DNA from: Isoetes taiwanensis
Lineage: Eukaryota > Streptophyta > Lycopodiopsida > Isoetales > Isoetaceae
DNA length: 64,000 bases
Assembly: GCA_021234155.1 (NCBI GenBank)
Contig: JAJEKV010000137.1
Location: 372,001-436,000 of the forward strand
Reading direction: 5' to 3'
Part shown: positions 33,419 to 43,926 of the stretch, piece by piece
Numbering within the stretch: position 1 is the stretch's first letter
How the letters are laid out: each line of letters opens with the position of its first letter
Position numbers and translations under genes: made by a program
The notes under the pieces: model-generated
Databases searched by the model: none
The model's input: only the letters and a program-made list of their open reading frames with translations
Told to the model about the DNA's origin: nothing

Positions 33419-35958
33419 ATGAAAGTCGCTACTACTGTCGAGGAGTTCGCTAAGTTTGAGGGCTATGTAATGAGGGAAGGGATCCGGAGACAATAACTTG
33501 GGATGAATGCCCTCCGGAAGATTTCTGCGGTATGGTCGAGCTAATGAAGGAGGGAAAAATCAAACTACACAAAGCCCTACTGAGTTTGCGGCAAAGGTTA
33601 GGGATTTGGCGGTCGAGTGTACCGGTTTGGGATCAAGAACAAGGAAGCAAGGGTTTATTTTGCAAGAGCTTTTGCATGGCGAGAATACAAGAAAAAGCAA
33701 GACCTGACCCACAAAATATTTGGTTAAGCGGGCAAAGTTTGCATTTACGGGTATGAACCAGCCCGGAAAATGTTTAAGTCTGAGGGGATGTAGTGGGTGA
33801 GACATGCTTAAAGAATATAAATGTGGGACTTGAAGCATTGCAAGATAGGGCGTACATCATCGGCCCGAATTAAAAAGCATGTCTTCTAGAGCTTGTTGAG
33901 CTTTGCACAATGAGGTATGTAGGCTTGATGGCATGATTTACGCTTATGAAGATGCTTGCATGGCACTTGCGGGGGATATTCAAGAGCAAAAAAGTTGCAT
34001 TATAGATTTGGTTTCTGAATTTCGAGAAAGAAGATGGAGCCACTGAATGAACTTGCAAAGCGGGGTGATGGTATGGGTTTATCTCTCTTAAGTATGGTAA
34101 GGAAAAAAAAAAGCATGATAGAGAAGAGGAGTGCCTTTCGGATCACGAGGCACAAGACCTTGAGTTGCGGTTGTCTTCTTGCCGACAACTCAACAAAGAT
34201 TTTCGAGCATGCCATTTCTAACTTGAACAGACTTGGATCTAATTACCTTCACAAGTCTTTGATCAAACCATGTCGCGGTGAATGGGCCCAGTTGTAGATG
34301 GGGAGGATGGATGCAAGGCACGCATGCTTTCTTTTGACACACAGTTTCGATTCTGGGTGACATTAGATTGTGGACACTCATACCATCTACTATGCTTCCA
34401 ATTGTGCTTGGAGAATTTGTCTTTGTATAGTATGCAAGGCAACTATACCTACTGGGATTCTTGACACGGTGGGATATGCGAGATCATATCCACGATCGAG
34501 AAAAGAAGTTTCGGGGGACAATGGCGGGGATCGTATTACGGTTTCAAGTGATTATGAAACTCCACCAATGATGATAACAACATGAAAAGAAGGCCTATAA
34601 CCCGAGCCATGACCAGTCCAAATTGGAAAAGGTAATTGCATTTACATTAATTGAATTAGAATGTAGAAGAATGTAAATTCTTTTAATTAACATTTGTGCA
34701 TTGCGGGGAGCAAAAAAGAAGAAGGTCTGCAGAGAACAAGTCGAGATTACAATTAAAACATGTTTCTTTGTTGTGTATGGATTCATGTGTAGAAGATGTT
34801 AATTGCTTTATTGATTTTGCGGGGATCCAAATCCCCAAAAACACCAAGAGTCCAAAGAAGGCCACTAACACCAAGAGTCCAAAGAAGGCCAGCTGCACGA
34901 AATGTGAATACAATACCTGGCGATGGTCTTGCGGATGATCGAGCAACACATTAGCTCAATCCCAAAAGCGAGTACCACAGTGCTGCGAGAAGATGGGGTT
35001 GCTAAAGTATTAGATTTTGATGATGCCATGCCCACGGACAAGTGTAAGAAAGGCGGGGAAAAGCATGCCTAGGAAGTGGAAGACTCCAAATAAGGGAACT
35101 GATGGTATGAACCAATTACCATTACCATTACTAATGATATTGGTAAATTCTTGAATGCTTACTATTTTTTTTTTTTTTTTTTTTCCTTTCCTTTTACTAC
35201 ACCCCCAGTTACCAAACGTGTGGAAAAGAAGACCAAAAAGGAAGGAGAAAGTTGAGCCGAGGGGAAAATTTGGATCATCAAAACGAGCTTTTGGGCGTAC
35301 TTTTTGAACAAGAGCGGCCGGGGTTTGCAAGCGGGGCACAGAGGCTGGCGATAGGGTTTGCAAACCTGCGTTTGAACAAGAGCGGCGGGGTTTATTGAGC
35401 AATGAAGTTGAGGACACGCATAAACAATCGGGTCTTGGTATAGAGCATTCAAATTTTGGTGCTAGTTGTGACTCTGCGGGTTTGTCAACCATGTGCAGTA
35501 TCCGGGGTCTAGTTCAATACCGGTTGCTCGGGTGTTGTTAACTTTTATCTGATGGTTCCTTTGGTGCTGCAGAGGTTTGTTCGGATGCTTTTTTGTGCAT
35601 AGAGTTAATCCTATATGTAATCCACAAATAGATCGGACAAGCACAAAGGATACCTCTGCGGTTGATGAGGCTATTCGGGGGGTTTGCAATGAAATACTAG
35701 GTGGTAAAGAAGTTGCTAAAGAAGGTGAGTCGGACACATGTACAACCTGCTACAAATGTAGAAGAAGATCATGTTACAAAAAGTGGTTCTTCTTAGAAAA
35801 GAAGGCGATGTTGGAGATGAAGAGGCAATGAAAGAAGATCGGATGTTGGAGAAAGTGAAGAAGGCGATGAAAATGAAGATGGTGATGAGAGTGAAGATGA
35901 TGTGGACGAAACACTTGGCCAATACTATCTTTGCGATGATGAAGAAGAAGATTGTTAA
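33419..35958 (+). pseudogene. Decayed plus-strand gene of the element: RING-like motif and acidic tail
   Basis: The likely start is MKVATTVEEFAKFEGYVM at 33,419. The frame then shifts near 33,480 into DPETITWDECPPEDFCGMVE, and again several times. A coiled-coil-like piece (YEDACMALAGDIQEQK) lies near 33,950. At 34,300-34,460 there is a partial RING-like zinc-binding pattern, LDCGHSYHLLCFQLCL followed, in another frame, by CIVCK. The end is a strongly acidic tail (ESEEGDENEDGDESEDD) and a TAA at 35,956-35,958. Introns are likely but I could not fix them. The function is unknown. A second ORF beside the transposase is common in plant DNA transposons; whether a RING-like accessory protein is typical of this family is open. 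Several frame changes make this copy non-functional. Confidence 0.5.
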
Positions 35959-36339
35959 AATAGACTGGCGGGTTTGTTAATATTCGGTGTTAATATTTGG
36001 TGTTAATATTAGATGTGAGGGATGTATTCATTAATGATTCGGTATGTATCATTTTGGAAACTTAAGTTATTCCTACAAAGAAACGAGGTTATGTAATGAC
36101 AGATTTTTTGCAAGTTAACAAACCGTGTTAACTTCATGTATATTTTAACTTATATACCGGTGGAAGAGATGTTGAATGTTCTTACACTCTTCATCGATAT
36201 TATCTTGTGCTTTGCACAGTTTTTGATATGAAATACAAAATGATTTTTGATATTTGTGCACAGTTGGAACTTGATTGATTTTCCTGTGTTTTTTCTGAAT
36301 TCGGTCTGCCTTTTCAAATTCATGTAAATTCAAATTCAT

Positions 36340-36525
36340 ATAAGCTCAAATTCATCTAAGTTTCAAATTCATCCGTAGTTCAAATTCATCTAAGTTCAAA
36401 ATTCATCTAAGTTTAAAATTCATCTAAGTTCAAAAATTCATCTAAGTTTAAAATTCATCTAAGTTCAAATACATCTAAGTTCAAATACATCTCATCTAAG
36501 TTCAAATTCATCTAAGTTCAAAGCG
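36340..36525. repeat. 16-18 bp minisatellite TTCATCTAAGTTCAAA
   Basis: About ten copies of TTCATCTAAGTTCAAA, with AT-length variants, lie between the two convergent genes of the 7.56 kb element. Confidence 0.9.
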
Positions 36526-36654
36526 TGCAAGGGAATATTCGCGTGAATATTCCCAAGGTAAGACCCTTATGGAATCTAGAACTTCGAAACTTGCAAGGGA
36601 ATATTCCATGGGTACCTTTGTCAAGGAAATATTCCCACCTAATATTCCACTGGG

Positions 36655-36722
36655 TAATACCCCAAGCACCCCCAAGCATCTCGAAAGCACCCCAAGCACC
36701 TCGAAAGCACCCCCAAGCACCT
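36655..36722. repeat. AAGCACCCC repeat cluster
   Basis: Seven or so variants of CCAAGCACC and GAAAGCACCCC, joined by TCTCG or CCTCG. The same AAGCACCC motif lies just inside both terminal repeats of the element (33,135-33,152 and 40,580-40,612), all in the same orientation. In other transposons such subterminal repeats bind the transposase; here that is inference. Confidence 0.75.
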
Positions 36723-36879
36723 CGTCGAAGCATCATCCCGGATATCTTAGTACGACAAATGATCATCTTCGTTACAACAAATTTAATTTGAGATACAAGG
36801 AGGATATGGAGAGTCGGTAAATTTTTGTATTCTGGATCAATTCTTTACAAGTTACATTCACTTCATTTACAAGTTACAA

Positions 36880-37235
36880 GTTAAGAAATCATCTAAGATT
36901 TCTTGGAAGTCCTTTTTAGCCCATGATTTTTTGGAAACTTCGGACATCACATTTGTTCTTTGAGTCCGCTTTTTGGACTTACTTTTAGCACCGGATTTCT
37001 TGCAACTGCCAGACATCACATCACCACGAATCGCATTCTTGGATGTACTTTTAGCACCAGATTTCTTGGAAACTGCAGACATCACATTTGTTCTGAGTCT
37101 GCTTTTTGGACTTACTTTTAGCACCAGTTTCTTGGCAACTGCGGACATCACATCGACTTCGAATCTGCATTCTTGGATGTACTTTTAGCACCACCGATTT
37201 CTTGGAACTGCAGACATCACATTTGCTTCGAGTCT
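36880..37235 (-). repeat. Tandem repeat encoding a KKSGAKSKSKK motif
   Basis: About five copies of a ~70 bp unit, marked on the plus strand by ACTTTTAGCACCAGATTTC and GACATCACATTTG. On the minus strand the copies encode variants of SKKSGAKSKSKKRTQ with CDV or NVM before them, so the unit is Lys/Ser-rich and histone-tail-like. It lies directly downstream of the transposase stop, in the same direction, with frame changes. It may be the C-terminal tail of that protein. Confidence 0.75.
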
Positions 37236-37287
37236 GGCTGGAGGTAAGCAATTAATTATTTGCTCGTATGCTCTCTTCTTGGACAAC

Positions 37288-40200
37288 TTATACATGTTTT
37301 CCTCGTCGACAACATCTTTGCAATTCAACTTTGACAAAAATAACAAGATGAGAATAGTTGCACGATGTCTGCGGCTTGTTTACCAGAAGTTCATATTTTT
37401 TGTCAGACCTCAACTCATAGTACTTCCCTGTAATGATGTGCTCTCTTCTGCTGAATTTTGCACCCCAGCCATCTACAAAAGCCGTTTCTACTACATGCAT
37501 GGCCTCAGTGCACTTTACTAGCCAAAAATCATACTTGTTTTTTGTACCTGGTTCGCTAACAATGGCAAAGTTGTCACCTGGCTCTATGAGGCTAGCTTTC
37601 CAATCGATTGTCACCCTCAAACTGCACATGCTCAATTATATCTTCTCGATCCACCTCCTTTGGTTTGAGTTCAGAATAGACAAAGGCACCTGTTCTTATC
37701 AAATTCACACAACTCTTACATAGACCCTTCCAGCATGCATCACAAAAACATGAAAGTGTTTTGTGTGCCATCATAACAGGCCTTTCTTTACAAAAAGGTC
37801 TGATCATGTGAACTTTTTTCGTCCCTTTTAAAGTGTCACAGTCATACACGATAGACTGTCTACTTCTCCAAGTCTGATAAGCCAAAAGTTCCTACAAAAG
37901 CATTCAAAATGAGAACACCTTTTGAATAGTAAAAAATGTAGTGAGAAGAAATGTGTACCTGATAGAATTATAGTCTTTCTGCTTTCCCTTTTCACTAAAG
38001 TACCTCTGTAGAAAAAGTACAGCATCTTCTGCATTTCTTAGTGGTGTGGAATTTCTTTTCAGCATCTCACTTGTAAGAACTCTTTTGATCACTGCACCTG
38101 CACCATCGTGCTCGCCTTTTCCATGAGCTGAGGCAAAGAAGTGCCAAGTTATCTTGATGCCTCTCATCTGAAAATACCTGCCTAAATAATAAAATGCTCT
38201 TGCTGATTTGAACTGAGCAGCACATCCATCCGACCAGAAAACATGGTTATCAACTTCTATATTTCCAGCTTTAAGAGCATCACTATGCCTTTGCAAACAA
38301 TCTTTGCACAAATAAGCAATCATGGTCCCTATCATCAGAGATGTAGAAATTTGTTTCCTTCACAATCTTCCTGTCACCAACAACCAGGTTTGCCTTCTCA
38401 CCATCTTTTGCATGTCTATATGTTATGTGCACTAGAAGCGTGCACTGGTCATTTCTCCAATGGAGGGTTTGTATTTCTTTGTATCTTAAAGGTATAGTTT
38501 TACGCAAAATCAATGACATGTACCATTGTACACGGAGGGAATGTTTGCAAGCGATCTTTGAACTTTTCAGCCTGCCATCTAGCGATGTAGTTGTGAGGAA
38601 TAAACCGCTTAATAACACTCTTGGCATGCACAAAAACTCTTGCGAGAGAAGTGGATTTGTAAACTAGCTTCATAACATCCTTGGTTTTGGTCTGTCCACC
38701 TTTTTTTTTAATGAAGGTCTCCTGCACCTAAACAATGTACAAGCAAGGAAGAGCACATGTCAACCACAATCAATGGCATATATGTTGCTAATAAAAGTGA
38801 GTCACCTTTTCAAAGTTCTTCCATTCCACCTTTGCCATGTGGCTGGCCTCTAAAGGACAAAGTTGGAACTTTTTAATTCCACAATCTGCACATGACATCC
38901 TAAGGCATGCATCTTTGTGCAACTCCACATTCTCATTCTTTTCACATAAGAAACTTTTCCACAAAACGCTTGTGTTTGCAAAGACATGGTTCCTTGCTTG
39001 ACAAGTAGGACCAACACCACATACCTTACATTGACAAATCACATTGTTCACCATGCACATTCTTTGTCCCTTCTAATGCTATTGAGCACGCCTTACATAC
39101 TCCATTCTCATGTGATAGATGCAACAACAAGTCTCTCTTTTTCGTTTAACCTCCTCACAAACTTTGGCTTCAAAGCTTCAAAAAGTCTCAATCCAATGCA
39201 AATCTCTGGATGTGCTTTTTTGAACCTTTCAAAGAATGTGACCTGCAAGTACCACAATATTTAGCAAGATGAATATGAATATACTAGGATTACTTACTCA
39301 TTTTTTCTGAATTGAATATGAATCCTAAGATTACTTACTTGTGGTTCTTCCAGAAAATGAATTGCATGCATCGAGTAAGGCTTCTGTTCCTTTCTTCCAT
39401 TGGGTGTTCTTCTCAACTTGATAACTTGTCTCTTGTTAGGAGACACCCGAGTGTTATTTGTCCAAAACTGAACTATGTTTTCTCTATCTTCATCACTCAA
39501 CCTGTCAGATCTTTCCTTACGTTTGAACATACTCCAAGGGCCTCCAGTTTCTGCTAGATTTCTCTTATCAATAGCTGCATAAACTGTTTTTCTTCTCAAG
39601 TTTAAGACCTCACAAACCTTGCCTGCTCTGCACCCTTCTTTCAAAGCCATCATGATAGTGGATGATCTTGCATTGCAAATGTCCCTGTTTCTTTTTTTTT
39701 TGTTGGTGGCCAGAGTGTCTTTAACACTCTCAACAACATGTTTCATTGCAGTAACCTCTTTCTTTCCTAGCATCTTGAATTCTGGTAGTGCTTCAGCAGC
39801 TCGTGCAATGACCTCCTCTCTGTCCTTAGGAATCATGTTTTTGCATCTTTTTTCTATGAATTCGACTATGATCTGGGCTTCTAACTGTTTCACCCTCAAA
39901 GAAAGCCCTTCTTTTCTTTTTTGCTCTGCTAAAGAATTCAATCCTAATCTTTCAGCTCTCCTTCTCCTTTGGTCTCTTCTCTTTGCAGCCATAATTTTTC
40001 TTGTTGTACTTGCTGGGGACATGCAACAACACGGTTTCTTGTGCTTTGGAGAACATGGGGAATTTTGTGTAGAAGCATGCCTCCCTTGCTTAATTGGCGT
40101 CTGCAGGCAGGGTGAAGTCTCATATACCTTGTTTTCCCCTTGCAACTGTGATGGACTCTCAATTTCCTGGCCTTCCCCATCAATGGAATCATCATATTCA

Positions 40201-40321
40201 CTTCTAAGAGATTTCTTTGGCGGGTGTAGTAATTCAAATCCACTCCCAAAGATTCTGCGCCAAATCCAAATCCTGCCCCAAATTTAGCTTCATACTCTGC
40301 AACAAGAGAATCAAAGTCCAT
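37288..40321 (-). pseudogene. Putative DDE-type transposase of the 7.56 kb element, multi-exon and disrupted
   Basis: The minus-strand start is MDFDSLVAEYEAKFGAG at 40,321. After a frame change come a Ser-rich linker, a Cys cluster and a basic region (AAKRRDQRRRRAERLG). The N-terminal block ends at the splice donor GTAAGT next to 39,339, in FLEEPQ. Later exons, with acceptors near 39,242 and 38,727, give a Cys-rich module (TCCCIYHMRMEY, then CADC and CKVC pairs). Acidic positions that could form the active site follow: VHVIDFA-NYTFKIQ, NHVFWSDGCAAQFK and AHGKGEHDGAGAVIKR. The C-terminal part carries FCDACWKGLCKSC and ends at 37,288. Defects: TAA where an acidic residue would be expected after VIDFA, and frameshifts near 40,255, 39,150, 38,470, 38,290 and 37,610. 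Its predicted role is transposition of the element. The family is not one I can name; similar uncharacterised proteins occur in plants and animals, from memory. Confidence 0.6.
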
Positions 40322-40627
40322 GCCATGCAACAAAATGCACTCTCGGAAAAAAGGAGGTGAAGAAAAAAAATTCGAGCAAGAACCAAGCAAAAGACATGGT
40401 TACCCCGCCCATTTTTGCCAAGAATGACTCCCCGCTGCTTTTCGAAATCAAAATGGAGCTCCCCTCCCTTCCAGAGCAGCAGGAGATCCGACGCCACTAA
40501 TTTCGTCTAATTATGATTAAGAAAAAATTAAAGAAAATGTTAACTACCCGTCAAAACAGGCGATGCCAAATTTTTAAAAAACACCCTAAGCACCCACAAA
40601 GCACCCCGATGTCGCGACATGAATTTC

Positions 40628-40654
40628 TGTCCCCCAATAGCGCGCTTATACCCC
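40628..40654 (-). repeat. Right terminal inverted repeat of the 7.56 kb element
   Basis: The plus strand reads TGTCCCCCAATAGCGCGC and then TTATACCCC, the inverse of the left end with one mismatch. Just inside (40,580-40,612) are ACACCCTAAGCACCC and AAAGCACCCCG. Confidence 0.88.
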
Positions 40655-42154
40655 GTGGCTATGGCGATCACGGTCAGGAAGCTATCCAGTTTTTGGCCGT
40701 AGAGAGCCGTTTATACAAAAGCGTGCATGATTCAAGATAATGAAATGCAAAAAAAACACAACCACATTGAAAATACAACCACAAAATCATATCGCATTCC
40801 ATATCTGCAGGAAAAAAATGCAAGATCTTAAAAAACTTAGTTGCTATCAGCGTAGTTGATATAAAACGGCTGAAAACTTCGATCTATGCTAGATTCAGAG
40901 TAATCTATACATCTAGAAGCAACCTTCCATGATTCTCCATCTAGAGGCCCTCAAATTCTCCAAGATTCAAGGTGCCCTCGATGGTGTGGAGTCTGAGATC
41001 GATGCCGACTGCATATGGTTTTATTTACTATAAGTGTCTAACCTCTGTATTTCTTATTGGTGCACAGTCACTTAAATTCAGCATTGCACACTCAATTTCG
41101 GCCCAAAAATGCTGTCAACACGTCTTCCTTCACCCTCTTTCGGTTTGTTCCTAAATGACCATGTGTTGAGCGTACGAGCAGTTTGTGGAGCTTATTTTGG
41201 GATCCCCATTTGGTAAAGTGCACTGGAAAATCCAGTATACATAGTTCTACTACATACTGGCTCATGCAAGGTAAATTGGGATTGCCAAGTAGAATCTTAT
41301 CTTGCATTGTTAGTTTTAATTTGAATTGATTGCAGATTGTGTTTTGCAATGGCCATTCAAGTCTGTTCATTTTTTCAACATATATAAGGCAGTCCCCATA
41401 ATATTTTTTCCCCAGCAAAAAACCTTGGAGAGACACGTGTTTTTGAAAAAGAATAAATGAAAATAAGAAAGAAAATTTGACGGGCTCCGGATTTCTTGCT
41501 TTGGAAGCAATCCTCTGCTCTAGATCTGTCGCGACAGCTTGAAGCCTCTGGTGTATCTGCATCGCCGGACTTGGAGATGGAGCCGCTCTAGGGAAGCCAG
41601 CAAATTGGGGACGGATTTGATTGAGCAGCTTGGTGGTGCCGCACGTCTTGATCACTATTCTGGCCGGGTAGATGAACATGCACGATTCAGACAGCACTCG
41701 ATTGCGTCCTCAAATGGGCCCTCGCTTGAATTGTTTGATGTACTATGCTCAACTGCCATGTTCAGAACATCCAAGCAGGGAGTCCGACTTCTACTTCTAT
41801 GGCACATCCAGAGCAGGTAAAGGGCTTCTACCCTTGCTAGAGCCTCTATTTTTTTTTTAAAGAAGATTATTGCAGAGGCAAGCAGCGCATCTGCCACTGG
41901 AGCCTGTGATCGCCTAACAGGATCTACCCAGGAGGCTTCTTAGTTTTAGAAGCTTCTCCCCGTTATGCCATGGCCATGGCGGAAGAATCACTTTAAACAA
42001 AGCACTTCCTTCTGCCAGAGAAAAAATTAGAGCTCCAGCTATGCTCCTACATTCCGCTTAAGTTCTACCCCATGCTTAAGTTCTACCCCATGCAATCTGC
42101 ATACCCTTCCAATGTTCCTCGACTAACAAACTTGACCTGCTGCTGGATTCTGCT
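40655..42154. other. Intergenic, no recognisable gene
   Basis: About 1.5 kb. Open frames at 41,092-41,697 (minus) and 41,539-41,820 (plus) overlap each other and resemble nothing I know. Lengthy AT-rich stretches and short homopolymers only. Confidence 0.5.
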
Positions 42155-43250
42155 ATGGCGGCCCAGTATCAGATTCTAGTCTTCGTGCTTTTAGCATTCG
42201 CCATCCCTTCATTTTCCGCAACCCAAATCCGGTGGGAGCCTTTAGATGTCGAGAGCAGGTCCGTCATCGAGCTCGCGCTTTTCGCTGTCCGGGAATATGA
42301 TCTAAACCTGATATGTTACAAAATCGCTCTTTTATTTTCTTTCCCTCTCTGATCCCTCTCAAAATGGGTTTTTTTCTGTTCGAAACAGCAAAATTCCGGC
42401 CAATCTACTCTGTTTCACCACATTGTAGTTGGGGCATGGCGCCAGGCAGGAAGCAGTACTGCGCATATCCGTTTGAGAGCTTGGAACCGAAATGAACCGG
42501 AGATTTATGACGCCATTATAGAAAGGGCTTTTCCATCCATGCTTTCATTCTATGCGCTAGAAATCAAACCAGATTCATGACAAAATATTGATCCGACTAC
42601 TGAACAAGTGGAATTGATGGCCAAATATGCAATGAACCACTTCAGCAACAGACTGGTAAGCAAAATCTGTTCTCAAATTGCATGCAAATTACCTGAAACA
42701 TAATTAGTTTATTAATAATATGTATTTTCATCAGCCAAGGGGGTTAAGGATGTGGAACCACAGAGTGATAGAAGCACAGAAGAAAGAAGCAGAAGAAGGA
42801 GAAAAATTTTCGCTTAAAATTAGCCCTTCACAGGAGCAGAATGGAGTAGGTTATATGAGGCCATAGTGTTGGTGAAGAAGGGCACATTTACAGTTGAAAA
42901 GTTCTTGCCTTTTAATACCCACTCCTGGTACTTATACCTTAATGAGGATCCTAGAGATCAAGGTCTTCAAGACTTGGGGAAATATGCAGTGCAAAACTTT
43001 TTTTTTTCAAAATGTATGTTTTTCTCCTCTATACAAATTTTCTTTTAGCCTTGGTTGTACGCACTAATCTAATGTTATAACTTGCATTGTGCCCTCCACG
43101 GGGAGGACATAGTTCTTGATAGAGTTATAAGTTCCAAATTAAGCGTGCCCGGTTCGTTCGTGCACTATGAGCTCCTAATGAATGTCTTGAAGAATGGAAA
43201 AAGTGGGGTTTCCCAAGCCTACTTTCCAGATAATGGATGTTCATTGTAGA
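42155..43250 (+). pseudogene. Phytocystatin-like gene with up to three cystatin modules, in-frame stop
   Basis: Cystatins inhibit papain-like cysteine proteases. The start MAAQYQILVFVLLAFAIPSF looks like a secretory signal peptide. The helix SVIELALFAVREYDLN fits the cystatin LARFAV signature. A second exon (42,389 on, after a CAG acceptor) gives IVVGAWRQAGSSTAHIRLRA and YDAIIERAF, with RQAGS where QVVAG is usual. The frame then meets TGA at 42,578-42,580. Past it, in the same frame, comes another helix (VELMAKYAMNHFSNRL) ending at a GTAAGC donor. Near 42,850-43,230 there are YEAIVLVKKGTFTVEKFLPF, a third helix (LQDLGKYAV) and, after an intron, VISSKLSVPGSFVHYELLM. So either a one-domain secreted cystatin ends at the TGA with relics after it, or a multicystatin has been broken. 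I could not settle the exon 1 donor phase. Confidence 0.6.
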
Positions 43251-43604
43251 GCTTCTTGCCTGTCTCTGTCTCGATAATCATCTTTGGAGCTTCATATAAT
43301 CATCTCATGGTACCTATTCAAGGGTTCTAGATTTGGTTGAGAACTTGTGGCAAGCTACCATTGTATCATTTTAAAGCTTATGATGTGTACCATACCATAT
43401 TGTCAAAATTGTATAAAAACATTTTGTGGCCCTTTTTTTTTGTGTGTGCTAGCACTTAAGTTTTCTCCCTCACTTTTTATGTTGCATGAGTTGGAAATCA
43501 TTAAATAAGGATATATCTTGCACTTACTTCCAATTCATGATTGCCACAATGGGCAAATGATGCATGTCTTCTTATGGAACTTAGCTCACCAATGTTGTCA
43601 TTGT
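43251..43604. other. Intergenic, no recognisable feature
   Basis: AT-rich sequence downstream of the cystatin exons. Nothing that I can name. Confidence 0.4.
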
Positions 43605-43926
43605 GGGTAAAAGCATGTTAGGGTGTACCACTTTTGGAACCTGCAAAAGTACATACACTAGGTACTTCAAAACTGGGTACTTTCTCATTTTTCTTTTCAT
43701 TAAAACTAATACAAAAATCCAAAATACAAGTCAAGGACATGGTAATATTCAAAGTTAAGATAAAGATAATGCTATCGGAGACTAACATATATATAAAAAG
43801 TTCTAAAACATACCTTATATTGAGATATTATACAAGTACCCAGTACCCAGTCCTGGCTACCTTTTTAGGTACTTTTTTGGTCACTAAATAATACTTTTTA
43901 AGGGACACCCTAACATGCTTTTACCC
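43605..43926. mobile_element. 322 bp MITE with 22 bp perfect terminal inverted repeats
   Basis: The left end (43,605-43,626) begins GGGTAAAAGCATGTTAGG, and the right end (43,905-43,926) is its exact inverse. TGT flanks both ends (43,602-43,604 and 43,927-43,929) and may be a 3 bp target duplication. The interior is AT-rich with GGTACTT / AGTACCC inverse motifs and no coding capacity. A PIF/Harbinger-like 3 bp duplication would normally be TWA, so the superfamily is open. Confidence 0.8.

Larger units (their letters stand above)
33092..40654. mobile_element. 7.56 kb terminal-inverted-repeat DNA transposon of unrecognised family
   Basis: The left end (33,092-33,118) reads GGGGTATAAGCGCGCT, then T, then TTGGGGGACA. 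The right end (40,628-40,654) is its inverse with a single mismatch. Inside are two convergent, multi-exon, decayed genes: a putative transposase (minus, 37,288-40,321) and a RING-like gene with an acidic C-terminus (plus, 33,419-35,958). Repeats of AAGCACCC lie just inside both ends and in a cluster at 36,655-36,722. The outermost limit is uncertain: TGATCG occurs directly outside the left repeat and, inverted, 9 bases further out on the right, so the ends may extend outwards. The immediate flanks share only a possible 2 bp duplication (GT). I cannot assign the terminal repeat or the transposase to CACTA, hAT, MULE, PIF/Harbinger or PiggyBac. Confidence 0.78.

Noticed and set aside
36525-36820. 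ORFs in the AAGCACCC cluster
   Set aside because: They are low-complexity frames over a minisatellite and not conserved between frames.
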